Shown here: positions 37,563 to 48,760 of the stretch, piece by piece
How positions within the stretch are numbered: position 1 is the stretch's first letter
Layout: every line of letters begins with the position of its first letter
Assembly: GCF_036850765.1 (NCBI RefSeq)
Contig: NC_089495.1
Coordinates: 25,636,875-25,700,874 of the forward strand
Reading direction: 5' to 3'
Source of the DNA: Saccopteryx bilineata
Lineage: Eukaryota; Chordata; Mammalia; Chiroptera; Emballonuridae
Length of the DNA stretch: 64,000 bases
Position numbers and translations under genes: made by a program
Notes under the pieces: model-generated
Told to the model about the DNA's origin: nothing
Database searches by the model: none
Seen by the model: only the letters and a program-made list of their open reading frames with translations

Positions 37563-37760
37563 GCCTGACCTGTGGTGGCACAGTGGATCAAGCTTCGACC
37601 TGGAATGCTGAGGTCGCCGGTTCAAACCCTGGGCTTGCCTGGTCAAGGCACATATGGGAGTTGATGCTTCCTGCTCCTTCTCCCTTCTCTCTCTCTCTCT
37701 CTCTCTCTCTCCCTCCCTCCTTTAAAATGAATAAATAAAAATAATTTTTAAAAAAATAAA
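37563..37760 (+). repeat. Family B SINE inside L1 ORF1 region
   Basis: Begins GCCTGACCTGTGGTGGCACA, with a (TC)n tract at 37682-37712 and an A-rich tail. It is inserted in the L1 ORF1-like part. Mirror copy at 31815-32039. Confidence 0.92.
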
Positions 37761-37924
37761 AAATAAAATAAAATGCAAATCCTTATTCAGAGGGTCTGGA
37801 GTAGGGCCTGAGATTCTGCATTTCTAACATGCTCTCAGGAAATGCTTATGGTGCTGGTCCATGAACCATACTTTGACTTGCAAAGCTATATACAATTCTA
37901 GAGCTAAATAAAAGGTATTTCAAG

Positions 37925-38283
37925 GCCCTGGCTGGTTGGCTCAGCGGTAGAGCGTCGGCCTGGCGTGCGGGGGACCCAGGTTCGATTCCCGGCCAGGGTA
38001 CATGGGAGAAGCGCCCATTTGCTTCTCCACCCTCCCCCTCCTTCCTCTCTGTCTCTCTCTTCCCCTCCCGCAGCCAAGGCTCCATTGGAGCAAAGATGGC
38101 CCGGGCGCTGGGGATGGCTCCTTGGCCTCTGCCCCAGGCGCTAGAGTGGCTCTGGTCTCAGCAGAGCGACGCCCGGAGGGGCAGAGCGTCGCCCCTGGTG
38201 GGCGTGCCGGGTGGATCCCGGTCGGGCCCATGCGGGAGTCTGACTGTCTCTCCCCGTTTCCAGCTTCAGGAAAAAAAAAAAAA
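37925..38283 (+). mobile_element. Family A SINE, right-arm copy
   Basis: Full-length. The head is GGCCCTGGCTGGTTGGCTCA, the B box is 'GGTTCGATTCCCGGCCAGGG', and it ends CAGCTTCAGG plus an A tail. The perfect 15-bp target duplication AAAAGGTATTTCAAG lies at 37910-37924 and 38284-38298. It is the least diverged family A copy here. Confidence 0.96.
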
Positions 38284-38298
38284 AAAAGGTATTTCAAG

Positions 38299-40437
38299 CT
38301 TTTGAACATATATGTAATAGCAGAGTTAAAAATACAAAACAGTCAAACAAATAGAACCAGCAGATTACGCCTCTGTTACTGTACTGCCCATTTCCAGAGA
38401 ACCTGAAAGTGACATGTCTTCTCATAAAGACACTTCAGGAGATGTTCAGTGTGAGACTTAATTGGAAACAATTCAACTCCAGCAATTCTAGAGAAAGCTC
38501 AAATCTGGAGTCCTTCTGTGGCCCTACACCACAGTGACACCAGCTGGTAAATTGATGGATTACATTGTAAGCACATGGCTGTAAGGAGGCTCTGAATAAA
38601 ATAAAGTAAGCAAACTTTTTACGTGCATCTTCTGGCTGGAAAAGGCACCTTTTAAAATCAGATGTCTGATATACCTTGGTAAGTATTAGGGTTCGAGCAG
38701 TAGGATGAATGTTTAACAACCAGCTTGTTAGGATAAAATATTAGTAAATACAAATAAAATAAATTTTGTTAGTTAAGATGTGCAACACGTGGTTTATAAT
38801 AAAGTGTTAAAGACGCTTTGTTGTAAGTTATATGCAGATATTGATTCTCACAGAATTCTTTTGCTTATTTTTCCAAACTCTATGTCAGTTGCTAAATTAT
38901 AGTTTCAATTCAACCATGTTATGAAAAAAATGCTTAATTAGTAGGCAATTTAGCAAAAAGCCATTCACGTCACTGATGGCATAAATGTCATCCTATCATA
39001 ACTGTTAGTTGATGTACTTGCTTACACTAATGAATAAGACAACAGTGAAACAACACAAATATGTTAGGACTTCACTCATTAGTCACCTGAGAACGACTTC
39101 TTTTGTGGAAGCGGATAATAGTTTTGAACATTGTTAGACTATTTCTTCAAGTTTGGGCTATGCATAATGTAACAGCTACAGACATAACACAATTTTAAGT
39201 TTAATCTCATTAATAATATTTTACCATCATTGTATTACATCTAGATAGTCAACTAAAAAATAAATCCAGCTGTGATTTGTGGCATTTTCCAACTTCCATG
39301 GTAATGTGGCCCGTTTCAGACTACCAGTGTGTCATCACTGTGGGGGGGGGGGATGTGGTGGGGGGCACACTACTCTGTATTCTTACCAGACAGGTATGGC
39401 AGACGGTATACAAACCCCCTCAAGGGTACGGATAACAGAAAGCTGGAGCAAAATAGTTAGAAAGTGATACATTTTGAATGTTTGTACCTTTATTTTTAAA
39501 TAATTTACTTAATTGTTAATATAATTTAATTTTTAATAGTGGCTGTTTTAACAACCAGCTCACAAAATTCCTAAAAAATTTTCCATTTGGCTCACATGAG
39601 CCAGTAAGAGCCAGGTGCAGCACACGCCCAGGGTCTGTGGGTTGGGGAGTTTTGAAAATAACATAGAAAGGGATTCAGAGAACTTAAGGATTTAGACCTA
39701 AGAAAAGTCTATGCCAGCTCATGACCAGGTGAACAAATGGCAGATGAAGTCATAGAATCACAGTGGAACATAAAAGAACTATCCCTCATGTGAGGAGAGA
39801 ACTAAAAGAAGTTGTCCAACCCAACAGTGGACCTTCGTAGGGACATCAAAGTGATAAGGCAAGGGGCTGAGGCGATGACAAGGTTGCCAAAAGGGATAGG
39901 AGGGTGGGAGGAGAGAACCCTGGTGCAGACACACTCTACAGAACCCCTGATGCCAGCAGTCAGGCCCCCATTAGACAACAGGGTACCCAGAATGTTCAAA
40001 AAGACTATCAAAGGATTCAGTCCACAAAGAATGTTTACCAGTAGTGAGACAGAAAAAGAAAAGAGGAGAATTTAACCCTTGAACTCCACCTCTACCAATA
40101 TAAACCTAAGTTTCCTCTAAAGTCAGAGCAGGACAATGAAGCCTCTGCCTCTGGTTTGACGTGAGCAATGAGTCTTAATCTCTTTTCTCCCTACCTAAAA
40201 AAAAGAGTGGCTATATTTGCTTAATTAGAATTTAGTCATTTTTAAATAAAAAATCTGTCCAAAGAACAACTGACCAGGGACGAATTTTAGAGATAAACTA
40301 ATCCAGTCTCCACATTTTATAAGTAACTATAAAAATTGAGATTTCTCTGCCCAAGAAGAAAGATACAACTAAAAACCCTTCATACTTTATACAAAACAAA
40401 TATAAAAAGACTCTGAAAGGTAGAGAGAAGGTAGATC
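38299..40437. other. Unrecognised, probably repeat-derived sequence in right arm
   Basis: The sequence includes a 12-13-base G run followed by a second G-rich stretch at about 39341-39366, and 'GTTAACAACCAGCTCACAAA'-like and 'GTTTAACAACCAGCTTG' motifs at about 39550 and 38711. These could be ends of an old DNA transposon, but no clear structure was proven. The 87- to 94-codon frames have no known domain. Confidence 0.4.
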
Positions 40438-40450
40438 TGCTAGGAAACTT

Positions 40451-40829
40451 TTTTTTTTTTTTTTTGTATTTTTCTGAGGTTGGAAACAGGGAGGCAGTCA
40501 GACAGATTCCTGCATGCGCCCGACCGGGATCCACCCGGCATGCCCACCAGGGGGCGATGCTCTGCCCATCTGGGGCGTCACTCTGCCACAATCAGAGCCA
40601 TTCTAGCGCCTGAGGCAGAGGCCACAGAGCCATCCTCAGCGCCTGGGCAAACTTTGCTCCAATAGAGCCTTGGCTGTGGGAGAGGAAGAGAGAGACAGAG
40701 AGAAAGTAGAGGGGGAGGGGTGGAGAAGCAGATGGGCGCTTCTCCTGGGTGCCCTGGCCCGGAATTGAACCCGGGACTCCCGCACACCAGGCTGATGCTC
40801 TACTACTGAGCCAACCAGCCAGGGCAATT
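40451..40829 (-). mobile_element. Family A SINE, right-arm copy
   Basis: Minus-strand full-length copy. The target duplication TGCTAGGAAACTT lies at 40438-40450 and 40830-40842. It has GTGCGGGAGTCCCGGG on the reverse strand where the left arm lost a base. Confidence 0.95.
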
Positions 40830-41205
40830 TGCTAGGAAACTTAATACCCAAGAAATGACACAATGGAGCATGCCCAGGGGCTCCTATTTTTCTAACACAT
40901 ACCAGACTTGGAGCCAGAGAAGCATGCAACTAGAAAATACCAAAGTACCAAGAAAGGGACATCCTAGCAAGGCAGAAAACTAGTAGACAAAATCCTTCTA
41001 CTCTAGCCAACAACCACAGAAACTAAAATCAAAAATGAAAGAGGAAATATTACAATTGATTTTATAGAAATATAAAAGAGAACAAGAGAATCTTATGGAA
41101 ACTGTATACCAACACATCAAAAAGCTAGATGAAATAAATGAAGTTTCAGAAATATAAACCTATTGACATTGAATCACAAAGAAACAGAAGATCTGAATAG
41201 ACCAA

Positions 41206-41616
41206 TGTATTAGTTTTACTAGGGCTGCCATAGCAAAATACCACAGGCTGTGCAGCTTAAACAACAGCAATTTATTTTCTCACAGTTCTAGATGCTCTAA
41301 GTCCAAGATCAAGGTGTTGGCAGGTTTTATTTATTTCTGAAATCTCTTTGCTTGGCTTGCAGATGGCCAACTTCTTGCTGTGTCTTCACAAGGTCTTTCT
41401 GTGTTGAGAACATACATGGTGTTTCTGCGTGTGTCCTGATCTCTTCTTATAAAGACAATAGTCATATTGGACTAGGGCTCACTCTAACAACCCCCTTTTA
41501 ACTTAATTACTACTTTAAAGGACCTATTTCCAAATACAGTCACATTATCAGGTATTGGGGTGAGGGCTTCAACATACGGCTTTTGCAGGGAATTCAGCCA
41601 ATAATGGTCTATAACA
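41206..41616 (-). repeat. MaLR (MLT1-like) LTR in L1, right-arm copy
   Basis: The reverse-strand counterpart of 27970-28379, inserted between ORF2 pieces. Begins TGTATTAG and ends TATAACA on the plus strand. Confidence 0.9.
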
Positions 41617-42243
41617 AATATAGAGATTGAATCAGTAATTAAAACATCCCCAGAAGAGCAGAAAAGCCCTAGACTTAGATAGAGACTACCCTGGTGAATT
41701 CTGTCAAATATTTTTTAAGTTAACACTAATATTTCTTAAACTCTTTTAAAAATTAAAGAAAACATTCCAATCTCATTCTATAAGGCTAGCCTTACTCTAC
41801 TATCAAGCCAGAGAAAGACAAAAATAAAACTAAAGGCCAGTATCCCTGGTGAATACTAAAAAAAAATCCCAACAATATATTAGCAAACAGAATTCAAATG
41901 AATATTGAAAGGATTATATACCATGACCAAGGAATTTATTTCTGGAATGCAAGGATAGTTCAACATATGATTATCAATCAAACTAAGACAATATATTAAC
42001 CAGATTATGGGGATCTTAACTGATGCAGAAAAAGCATCTGACAAAATTTGATTCACCTTCATGATAAAAATCACCCCCAAAAAAACTAGGGATAAAAGAA
42101 AAATCACCTCAACATAATAAAACTCATTTTTTTAAAAAAACAAAACACCATAGCCAACATCATGTCCGATGGTGAAAGACTGAAAGCTTTTTCTGTAAGG
42201 TCAAGAAAAGACAAGAATATACCCACTTTCATCACCTCTATTC

Positions 42244-42540
42244 CAGTGATCTCCAACCTTTTTGGGGCCACGGACCGGTTTAATGTCAGAAAATATTTTC
42301 ACGGACCAGCCTTTAGGGTGGGACGGATAAATGTATCACATGACCGAGACAAGCGTCAAGAGTGAGTCTTAGACAGATGTAACAGAGGGAATCTGGTCAT
42401 TTTTTAAAAATAAAACATCGTTCAGACTTAAATATAAATAAAACGGAAATAATGTAAGTTATTTATTCTTTCTCTGAGGACTGGTACCAAATGGCCCACG
42501 GATCGGTACTGGTTCGCAGCCTGGGGGTTGGGAACCACTG
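42244..42540 (-). mobile_element. hAT-type MITE (right-arm copy)
   Basis: Bounded by CAGTGATCTCCAACC and GGTTGGGAACCACTG with the 8-bp duplication CTCTATTC at 42236-42243 and 42541-42548. Same insertion event as the left-arm copy. Confidence 0.93.
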
Positions 42541-43495
42541 CTCTATTCAACATAATATTGGAAAGTCTAGTCTTTTTTTAGAGCAATTAGGCAAGAAAAA
42601 GATATAAAGGTGTAAAAGTGAAAAAGGAAGAAGTATAATTATATATATTTAAGGATGACATGACCTTTATGTAGAAAACCCTAAATACTTCACAAATAGA
42701 AAAACTGTTAGAATTTAATAATAAATTCAGTAAAGTCACAAGATACAAATTCATCACACAAAAATTAGTTGCATTTATATACAATAATAATGAACAATAA
42801 AAAAATATTTCATTTATACTATCAATAATAAAATACTTAAAAGTTCACCAAAGATTCAAAAGACTTATACTTGAAAACTATAAAACACCAATGAAAGAAA
42901 GTAAAGCTACAAATACATAGACATTAAATAATATAATTGAAAATAAGGTCATAAAATGACAAATTAAAAATCAAAAACTTTTACTTTGCACAAGACCTTA
43001 TTAAAATGATGAAAAGCAAGTTATAGAGTAGGAGATAATATTTATAAACTACTCATCTGACAAAGGATTAGTATCTAGAATATATAAAGAACTCTCAAAA
43101 CCCAACAGTGAAAAAGGAAACAATCTAATTAGAATAGGGGCTAAAGCCATAAAGAGGCATTTCCTAGAAGAAGATAGAAAAAAAAAACAAACAAACATGA
43201 AAAGATGTTCAAAATTAATGCCCATGAGGAAAATGCAAGTTAAAACCACCATGCAACTTCACCCCCACACTTACCAGGAGGGTTGAAAATTAAAAATAGT
43301 GAGAACACGAAATGCTGGCAGAGATGCAGAAAAACGTATATGTACTTGGTGAGAATGTTAAAGCTACCCTGAAGAAGTTCGCCAATTTCTTTGAAAACGA
43401 AATATGCAACTACCATGTAACCCAGCAATTACACTTCTGGACCTTTATCCCAGAGAAATAAAAACTTATTGCCACACAAAACCCTATATCCAATT

Positions 43496-45940
43496 TAATT
43501 TTAAAATATTTCACTGACTTCTCAAGGGTTACAGAAAAGTATAAAAGCAAACACAAGACCAAGCCACTGTCCAGTCCTCTGACTTGTCACCCCATCTCTG
43601 TCCATTACATTGAAAATGGCATTCACGTTTTATCTTCACCTGATAGATAGTGGCAGCTTGAAATTCTCTGTTTAAGAATGCAAGGACCTTGGAATTCCAA
43701 GGTCAGTGGAAAGCTTTCACGATTAGAGGTGTCTGCCATGAACAAATCAGCAAGAGTGGCAATATACAAGCCTAATATGTCCCAATCCTAAATTGAACTG
43801 TGCTGCCTCACCAATCATAAAATATTAAAGCCAAGAGAGAAATTAGCAATTACCAAGCAGACAGCCCTTTTACTTTCCTGATGAGGAAACCGAAGAAGTA
43901 AAATAGGAGAGAGTCAGCTCATATTTGTCATCTGGCCTCTCCATTGTACCAAGTCCATCCTTGCTCTCAGAGGTAACTGATGAGATAGTTCAAGTCCCTG
44001 AGTTTTCCCTTTGTGTGGAAGGTATTTTACTTGGGCAGTTATTTCTCACAAATGGCTTCTTGAGACAGGGGTTATCCTAGGGAAAATGGAAGATCATTCT
44101 AGAAGAGAAAATACCAAACTCCAAAATTTGGAGCAGACTCACTTTCATATTCAGGCTCAAGTTTTCAGATACTATCGGGCTTTATTTTAAGAAGTGTAGG
44201 TGTTTTTCACTCCTATTGTAGGGAACAGGCAGAGAGACACAAATAACAGGGTGTTAGGACTTCCAAACCCTTTTGCCTAAGCATCTCATCACCCATCGTG
44301 CTGGGAATTTACAGGAGTCTTTTCAGACTTCCAGAAATAACAGGTGTCCCTCTTTCTGTTAGTTGTTTTTCTCCTGTCAGAGAGATGACTAAATATGAAA
44401 AAATGGAGTCAAATTAAACTTTCTAGGTTTTTGATACTCTTATGTTTTAAAAGAGGGGAAAACAGGCAGCTGCTTAAAGCCTTTGCCCCTGTGAACAAGC
44501 TGTGCTGAGATTCGAACTCATTGTGGGCTGCTTGGTTCCGCGTGCCTCGAAACCCTGCAGAATCTATCTGAAGCCTCAGTGAAACCTCCCTGAGTAATCA
44601 ATCACATAGCAGTGGTTACTGAACATACAAGGGTTTGGGGATGAGGCCGGGGAGAGCAAGCTTGATACATGATCTTTTGAGTGAAACTCAAAATAACAGC
44701 TCACAGTGTAGCTTCTGAAAGCCCTCCAGGCCCCTCACTGCTGCCAGCCCCCCATCCTATCGGCAGGCCCCAAAGCTTCAAATTACAGCAGCTAATTGGA
44801 TGGAAACGGAAATGCATCCTTCTAATGGAGTGAGAGATTAATGCCCTAATCTTTTTTCTTCACTTGCTCAGGCAAAACAAAAACACAGATGAACGCTGTG
44901 ATGCGGAAAAGCAAATTAGCTCTTCTTCGAAGCCCCTGAGAGTGAATGTTCCAGCTAAAATCTAAGGTGCTTTAGAGGCTATAGACACATAAGAAAAGGA
45001 CAGAAAACAACCCAAGAGAGCCGCTGTCAAATTATTCCCGAGACCATCAGCACATCCCTTGCTCAGAAGTTAGCAGTACGACTTACCTTTGTAGTACACG
45101 AATAAGTTAGCTTGCTCCTAAAGATAATTTCATTTATGGCCCAGTTTTATAACATTTGTATAATTGTGACACCCTGTTTGATTCCTAGGCGTAAATAGAG
45201 CTGAATAATAAATAACAGGCATCAAAATAAGGATTTAATGTGAAATTGTCTAATGCAATTGGGACTCATGAGTTAGCCAACGGGGCATATTTTTCATGAG
45301 CATTCTGTTGATCCAGTAGATTTCTTAGGGACTAATATACTTTGTATTAAAAGCACATTTGCAGTTGATTCAAGAAAGAAGATTCTTTTGACATCAAACT
45401 ATTTTATCTAAAGAGATGCAATTAAAAATGTCTATGAAGTAATTTCATCATTTTATTACATTACCCTGAAGAAAAGCACAATGTACCGCAGGGCAATTGA
45501 GACACTAAAATATAAAGAAGCTTGAGAATGAAATAAATTGGATTTACACCATTTAAAAGGTAAGGATTCTTGGTGAACTTCTGACAATTAATTACCACAT
45601 GTGGCACATTTTAATATGTGTTTGGACTCCATTCTCGGGGGACGGGATTTGTGAGTGCCTGAAGGAGGTGTCATCGTGAAGCAGGGGCAGCAGTGGGGAG
45701 TGTGGAGAGGGAAGACGATGGTAAAGAGGCAGTGACAGAACTTGGGATTTATGAAATTTTTAAATACCAGCCCAACACTCAAGTACAAAACAGGGAAAAA
45801 GGAAAAATTTCCTTTCTGGGGTACACACCTTATTGTTTCAGAGAACTAGAGTAACAGAGGCCCATCTTCTATAATCAGAGGGGTTTGCGCACACCACCAG
45901 GAAACAGAGCCATTTCTATTATGCACGGATTAAAAGTGGA
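43496..45940. other. Repeat-poor interval, possible conserved non-coding DNA
   Basis: I recognise no repeat from about 43900 to 45600. The stretch 44780-44860 has several homeodomain-like cores (CTAATTGG, GATTAATGC, CCTAATC) and an octamer-like ATGCATCC. This is the texture often seen in developmental enhancers, but conservation cannot be judged from one sequence. No coding frame. Confidence 0.3.
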
Positions 45941-45944
45941 ACTT

Positions 45945-46240
45945 TGGGACTGATGGTGGCCAGAGGGTTGGGGGGTTGTGGAGCTGGGTGAAAAAGGAGA
46001 AGGGGTTCAGAACTACAAATTGGTAGTCACAGAACAGTCATGGGATGTAAAGTACAGCATAGGAAATACACGCTAAATAAAACTGGGATAAATACATGCA
46101 GTGCCAAGCAGGTACTTGAAATGTCAGGGGGAACACTTCGTAAAGTATATGATTGCCTAACCAGTATGTTATATACCTGAAACTAATATATAATAAAATA
46201 ATACTGAATATAAACTGTAACTTTAAAAATAAAGCTTAAA
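45945..46240 (+). repeat. L1 3' UTR fragment
   Basis: 'GGGATGTAAAGTACAGCATA', 'GAACACTTCGTAAAGTATAT', 'GATTGCCTAACCAGTATGTT' and 'ATACCTGAAACTAATATATA' match the order of L1 3' UTR segments; A-rich end. Confidence 0.75.
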
Positions 46241-46888
46241 ATATATTTTTCTTAATTTTAAAAAGTAGAATCTTAGATCATACACTCCATGAATAACCAA
46301 CATAGAATAGACATAACATTCAGATGATATAAAATATATACCAATTGCATGACACCAAAGTGCTGCTGTCCATTTTATTTTGTCAGCTAATGGAACATAA
46401 GTACATCCTTTGAAATAATTCTGTGTCTTTAAATAAAGTATATTATACAACAAAATATCAATAACTTTTATTTAAATCTGGACTCTACCCCTTAATTGAT
46501 ATGTAAGTTCGGTTAAGTTACGTGGCACTCTGTATCTGTTTGCAAAAGTCAGAATGATAGTGTTTTCACTTTACAAAGTTGTTTTGAGACTCAAATCACA
46601 TCACAGCAATATGTATGAATATTTGGAGCATGGTAGATATATACTGAGCTATAGAGAATGCAAAGACATGAATCCCAGGACAAAATACATAATCTAATAG
46701 GTGAGAAACAACTTGGCAATATCGTAAGGCATCATATAGGCATACATTATAGACACACAGACAATAACACATGAATGTTATAGTCACTGAAAGCCAAAGG
46801 GGTAGGGTTAACTTCTTAGAGATTTTAGCCCCTGACCAGTGAGTGTAATCCCTCCATAATATCTGAAATTATAGTACACTGTTGGCAT
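46241..46888. other. Non-coding AT-rich interval
   Basis: No repeat or gene recognised. Confidence 0.5.
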
Positions 46889-46889
46889 T

Positions 46890-47034
46890 TTTTTTCTTTT
46901 CTTTTTTAGAGAGAGGCAGGGAAAGAGAGACAGGAACATTGAGCTTCTCCTGAATGTGCCCTGACCAGAGAATCAAACCCGCAACCTCCATGGTCCAAGA
47001 GGACACCTCAACCTACTGAGCATCCAGTCAAGCC
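46890..47034 (-). repeat. Ves-like tRNA-derived SINE, partial
   Basis: Minus strand: head 'GGCTTGACTGGATGCTCAGT' and B box 'GCGGGTTTGATTCTCTGGTC', then 'AGGGCACATTCAGGAGAAGC'. The tail side is purine-rich. Confidence 0.75.
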
Positions 47035-47036
47035 TT

Positions 47037-47233
47037 AATTTCTTTATCTTTACTGTTTCAGAGAAACAGAGAAAGGGAGAGAAAGGGGAGGGGAAAGGAA
47101 GTATTCAATCGTTGTTCCACTCAGTCATACACTCATTGGCTGCTTCCCATGTGTGCCCTGACCAGGGATCAAACCCGCAACCTTGTCATTTCAGGACAAT
47201 GCTCTTAACTGACTGAGCTAACCAGCCAGGGCC
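47037..47233 (-). repeat. Ves-like tRNA-derived SINE
   Basis: Minus strand: GGCCCTGGCTGGTTAGCTCA head, B box 'GCGGGTTTGATCCCTGGTCA', then 'CCAATGAGTGTATGACTGAG' and 'TGGAACAACGATTGAATAC'. These are hallmarks of the bat Ves SINE family. It lies head-to-tail next to the copy at 46890. Confidence 0.85.
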
Positions 47234-48445
47234 ACTGCTGACATTTCTAAGACATGTATATCTCCAAAGAACTTCTTAAATGCTTTAGCTAACTTTAGGA
47301 CACTTAGCAATACAAGCTATTCCTGAACAAATGTTTATCCAAAGCCAGCTGATTAACAGGTGTTCCTTCTCCGGGGCCTGTCAGCATCTGCACAGAAACC
47401 AAATAACCCATCCAGGTTCTCCCACCCTGAGGAAAACAAGAAGCATCCCACCCTGTCTTCTGCAATCAGCATCTGAGCTGACACTTAGCTTCCTCTTTTG
47501 AATGTGTTAAAGGAAAATGTGTATGTTGCTTGGATGCATTTCCTCTGATTGTTTATTTTCTCCTTTTGTTTATTTTCTTCTCTGTTTATGTATCCTAAAT
47601 TCTCCAAATATTGCTTGTTCCTATACGCTGTATCTACATGTCTACTATCAGCAACAAAACTTAACAAGTTGATTACACAAATTAATTTTTCAGGCTTGGT
47701 TTTAATTTCTATTTTAAAGAATAATACATTATTGTTATTAGCTGAATTTATTAGGATGACATTAGTTCACAAAACCAATGGGTGTCAACTGTATGACTCA
47801 GTATCACACCATCCGTACCCCACATCATGCGCCCTCCGCCCCAAGTAGAGTCTCTTTCCGCCCCCACACCCCTCTTTTGCCCACCTCCACCTGGTCCTCA
47901 CACCCCTTTCCCTCTGGCTATCACCACGCTGCTGCCTATGTGTTATGTATACTTGTAAAATAATGCATTGAATTAGAGGCATCAGCAAAGGAAAATACTG
48001 CCTGTGTTTGAAGCTAGTTTTAAATGGAAAATACTTTAAATTCAAAGACATTTGTAGATACTCAAACGCATTTTCGTTCACTCCTGAGCAGGTTTTTAAT
48101 TAAGGCAGAACATGCTATTTAACATAAATCATTAACTTTGGTAATAGAAGTATATAGGCAATATTCAAATTCATAAACGAGATTCATTCATTCACTGATT
48201 TTGCCAGGCACTATGCTGGGCACTAAAGATGCACAGAGGGAAAAAATACCATCTGCCCTCTGAGAAACTCAGTCTATGGAAGACAAACATGTAAACAGAG
48301 CATAAAAATTACAATAAAATAAGTCCTTTTATAAACATTGCCAGATAATTCTCCCCTCTCCATTTTCTTCTCCTGATGTCAAGACCAGACCAGACTCAGA
48401 TAAAAGAGAGTAACAGGAATAATCAGATGCTATCTTATCAAGATT
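47234..48445. other. Non-coding interval with L2/MIR-like piece
   Basis: 48185-48300 resembles an L2 tail ('TGCCAGGCACTATGCTGGGC', 'AAACATGTAAACAGAGCATA'). No gene seen; mirrored short frames near 47780-48080 lack domains. Confidence 0.45.
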
Positions 48446-48453
48446 ATCTTCAC

Positions 48454-48752
48454 CAGTGGTCCCCAACCCCCAGGCCATGGACCAGTACCAGTCCATGGGC
48501 CATTTGGTACCAGTCCGCAGAGAAAGAATAAATAACTTATTAATACATTATTTCTGTTTTATTTATATTTAAGTCTGAACAATGTTTTATTTTTTTTAAA
48601 TGACCAGATTCCCTCTGTTACATCTAAGACTCACTCTTGACGCTTGTCTCAGTCACGTGATACATTTATCTATCCCACCCTAAAGGCCGGTCCGTGAAAA
48701 TATTTTCTGACATTAAACCAGTCTGTGATCCAAAAAAGATTGGGGGCCACTG
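48454..48752 (+). mobile_element. hAT-type MITE, third copy
   Basis: The same family as 27050 and 42244: begins CAGTGGTCCCCAACC and ends GATTGGGGGCCACTG. Flanks ATCTTCAC and ATCTACAC differ at one of 8 positions. About 299 bp, non-coding. Confidence 0.92.
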
Positions 48753-48760
48753 ATCTACAC

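Larger units (their letters stand above)
35131..42994. repeat. Right arm of 7.87-kb inverted repeat
   Basis: The reverse-complement partner of 26595-34466. The L1 sequence at its outer end continues past 42994 to about 43495 without interruption. This makes the right arm the natural chromosomal copy and the left arm the derived or artefactual one. SINE sequences here agree better with family consensus. Confidence 0.95.
40860..43495 (+). repeat. L1 ORF2 fragment running across the arm boundary
   Basis: 'GAAACTAAAATCAAAAATGA', 'CAACACATCAAAAAGCTAGA', the RT-region stretch 'GGAATGCAAGGATAGTTCAA' and 'GATGCAGAAAAAGCATCTGA', and downstream 'CTCATCTGACAAAGGATTAG', 'AACCACCATGCAACTTCACC' and 'ACCCAGCAATTACACTTCTG' follow ORF2 order. 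The LTR and hAT MITE interrupt it and many stops break the frame, so it is a dead copy. Its continuity over 42994 shows that the right arm is the native locus. Confidence 0.85.

Noticed and set aside
26595..42994. Palindrome as a functional amplicon like those on sex chromosomes
   Set aside because: No gene lies in the arms, the loop repeats sequence left of the gap, and one arm looks error-rich; an assembly fold-back explains it more simply.
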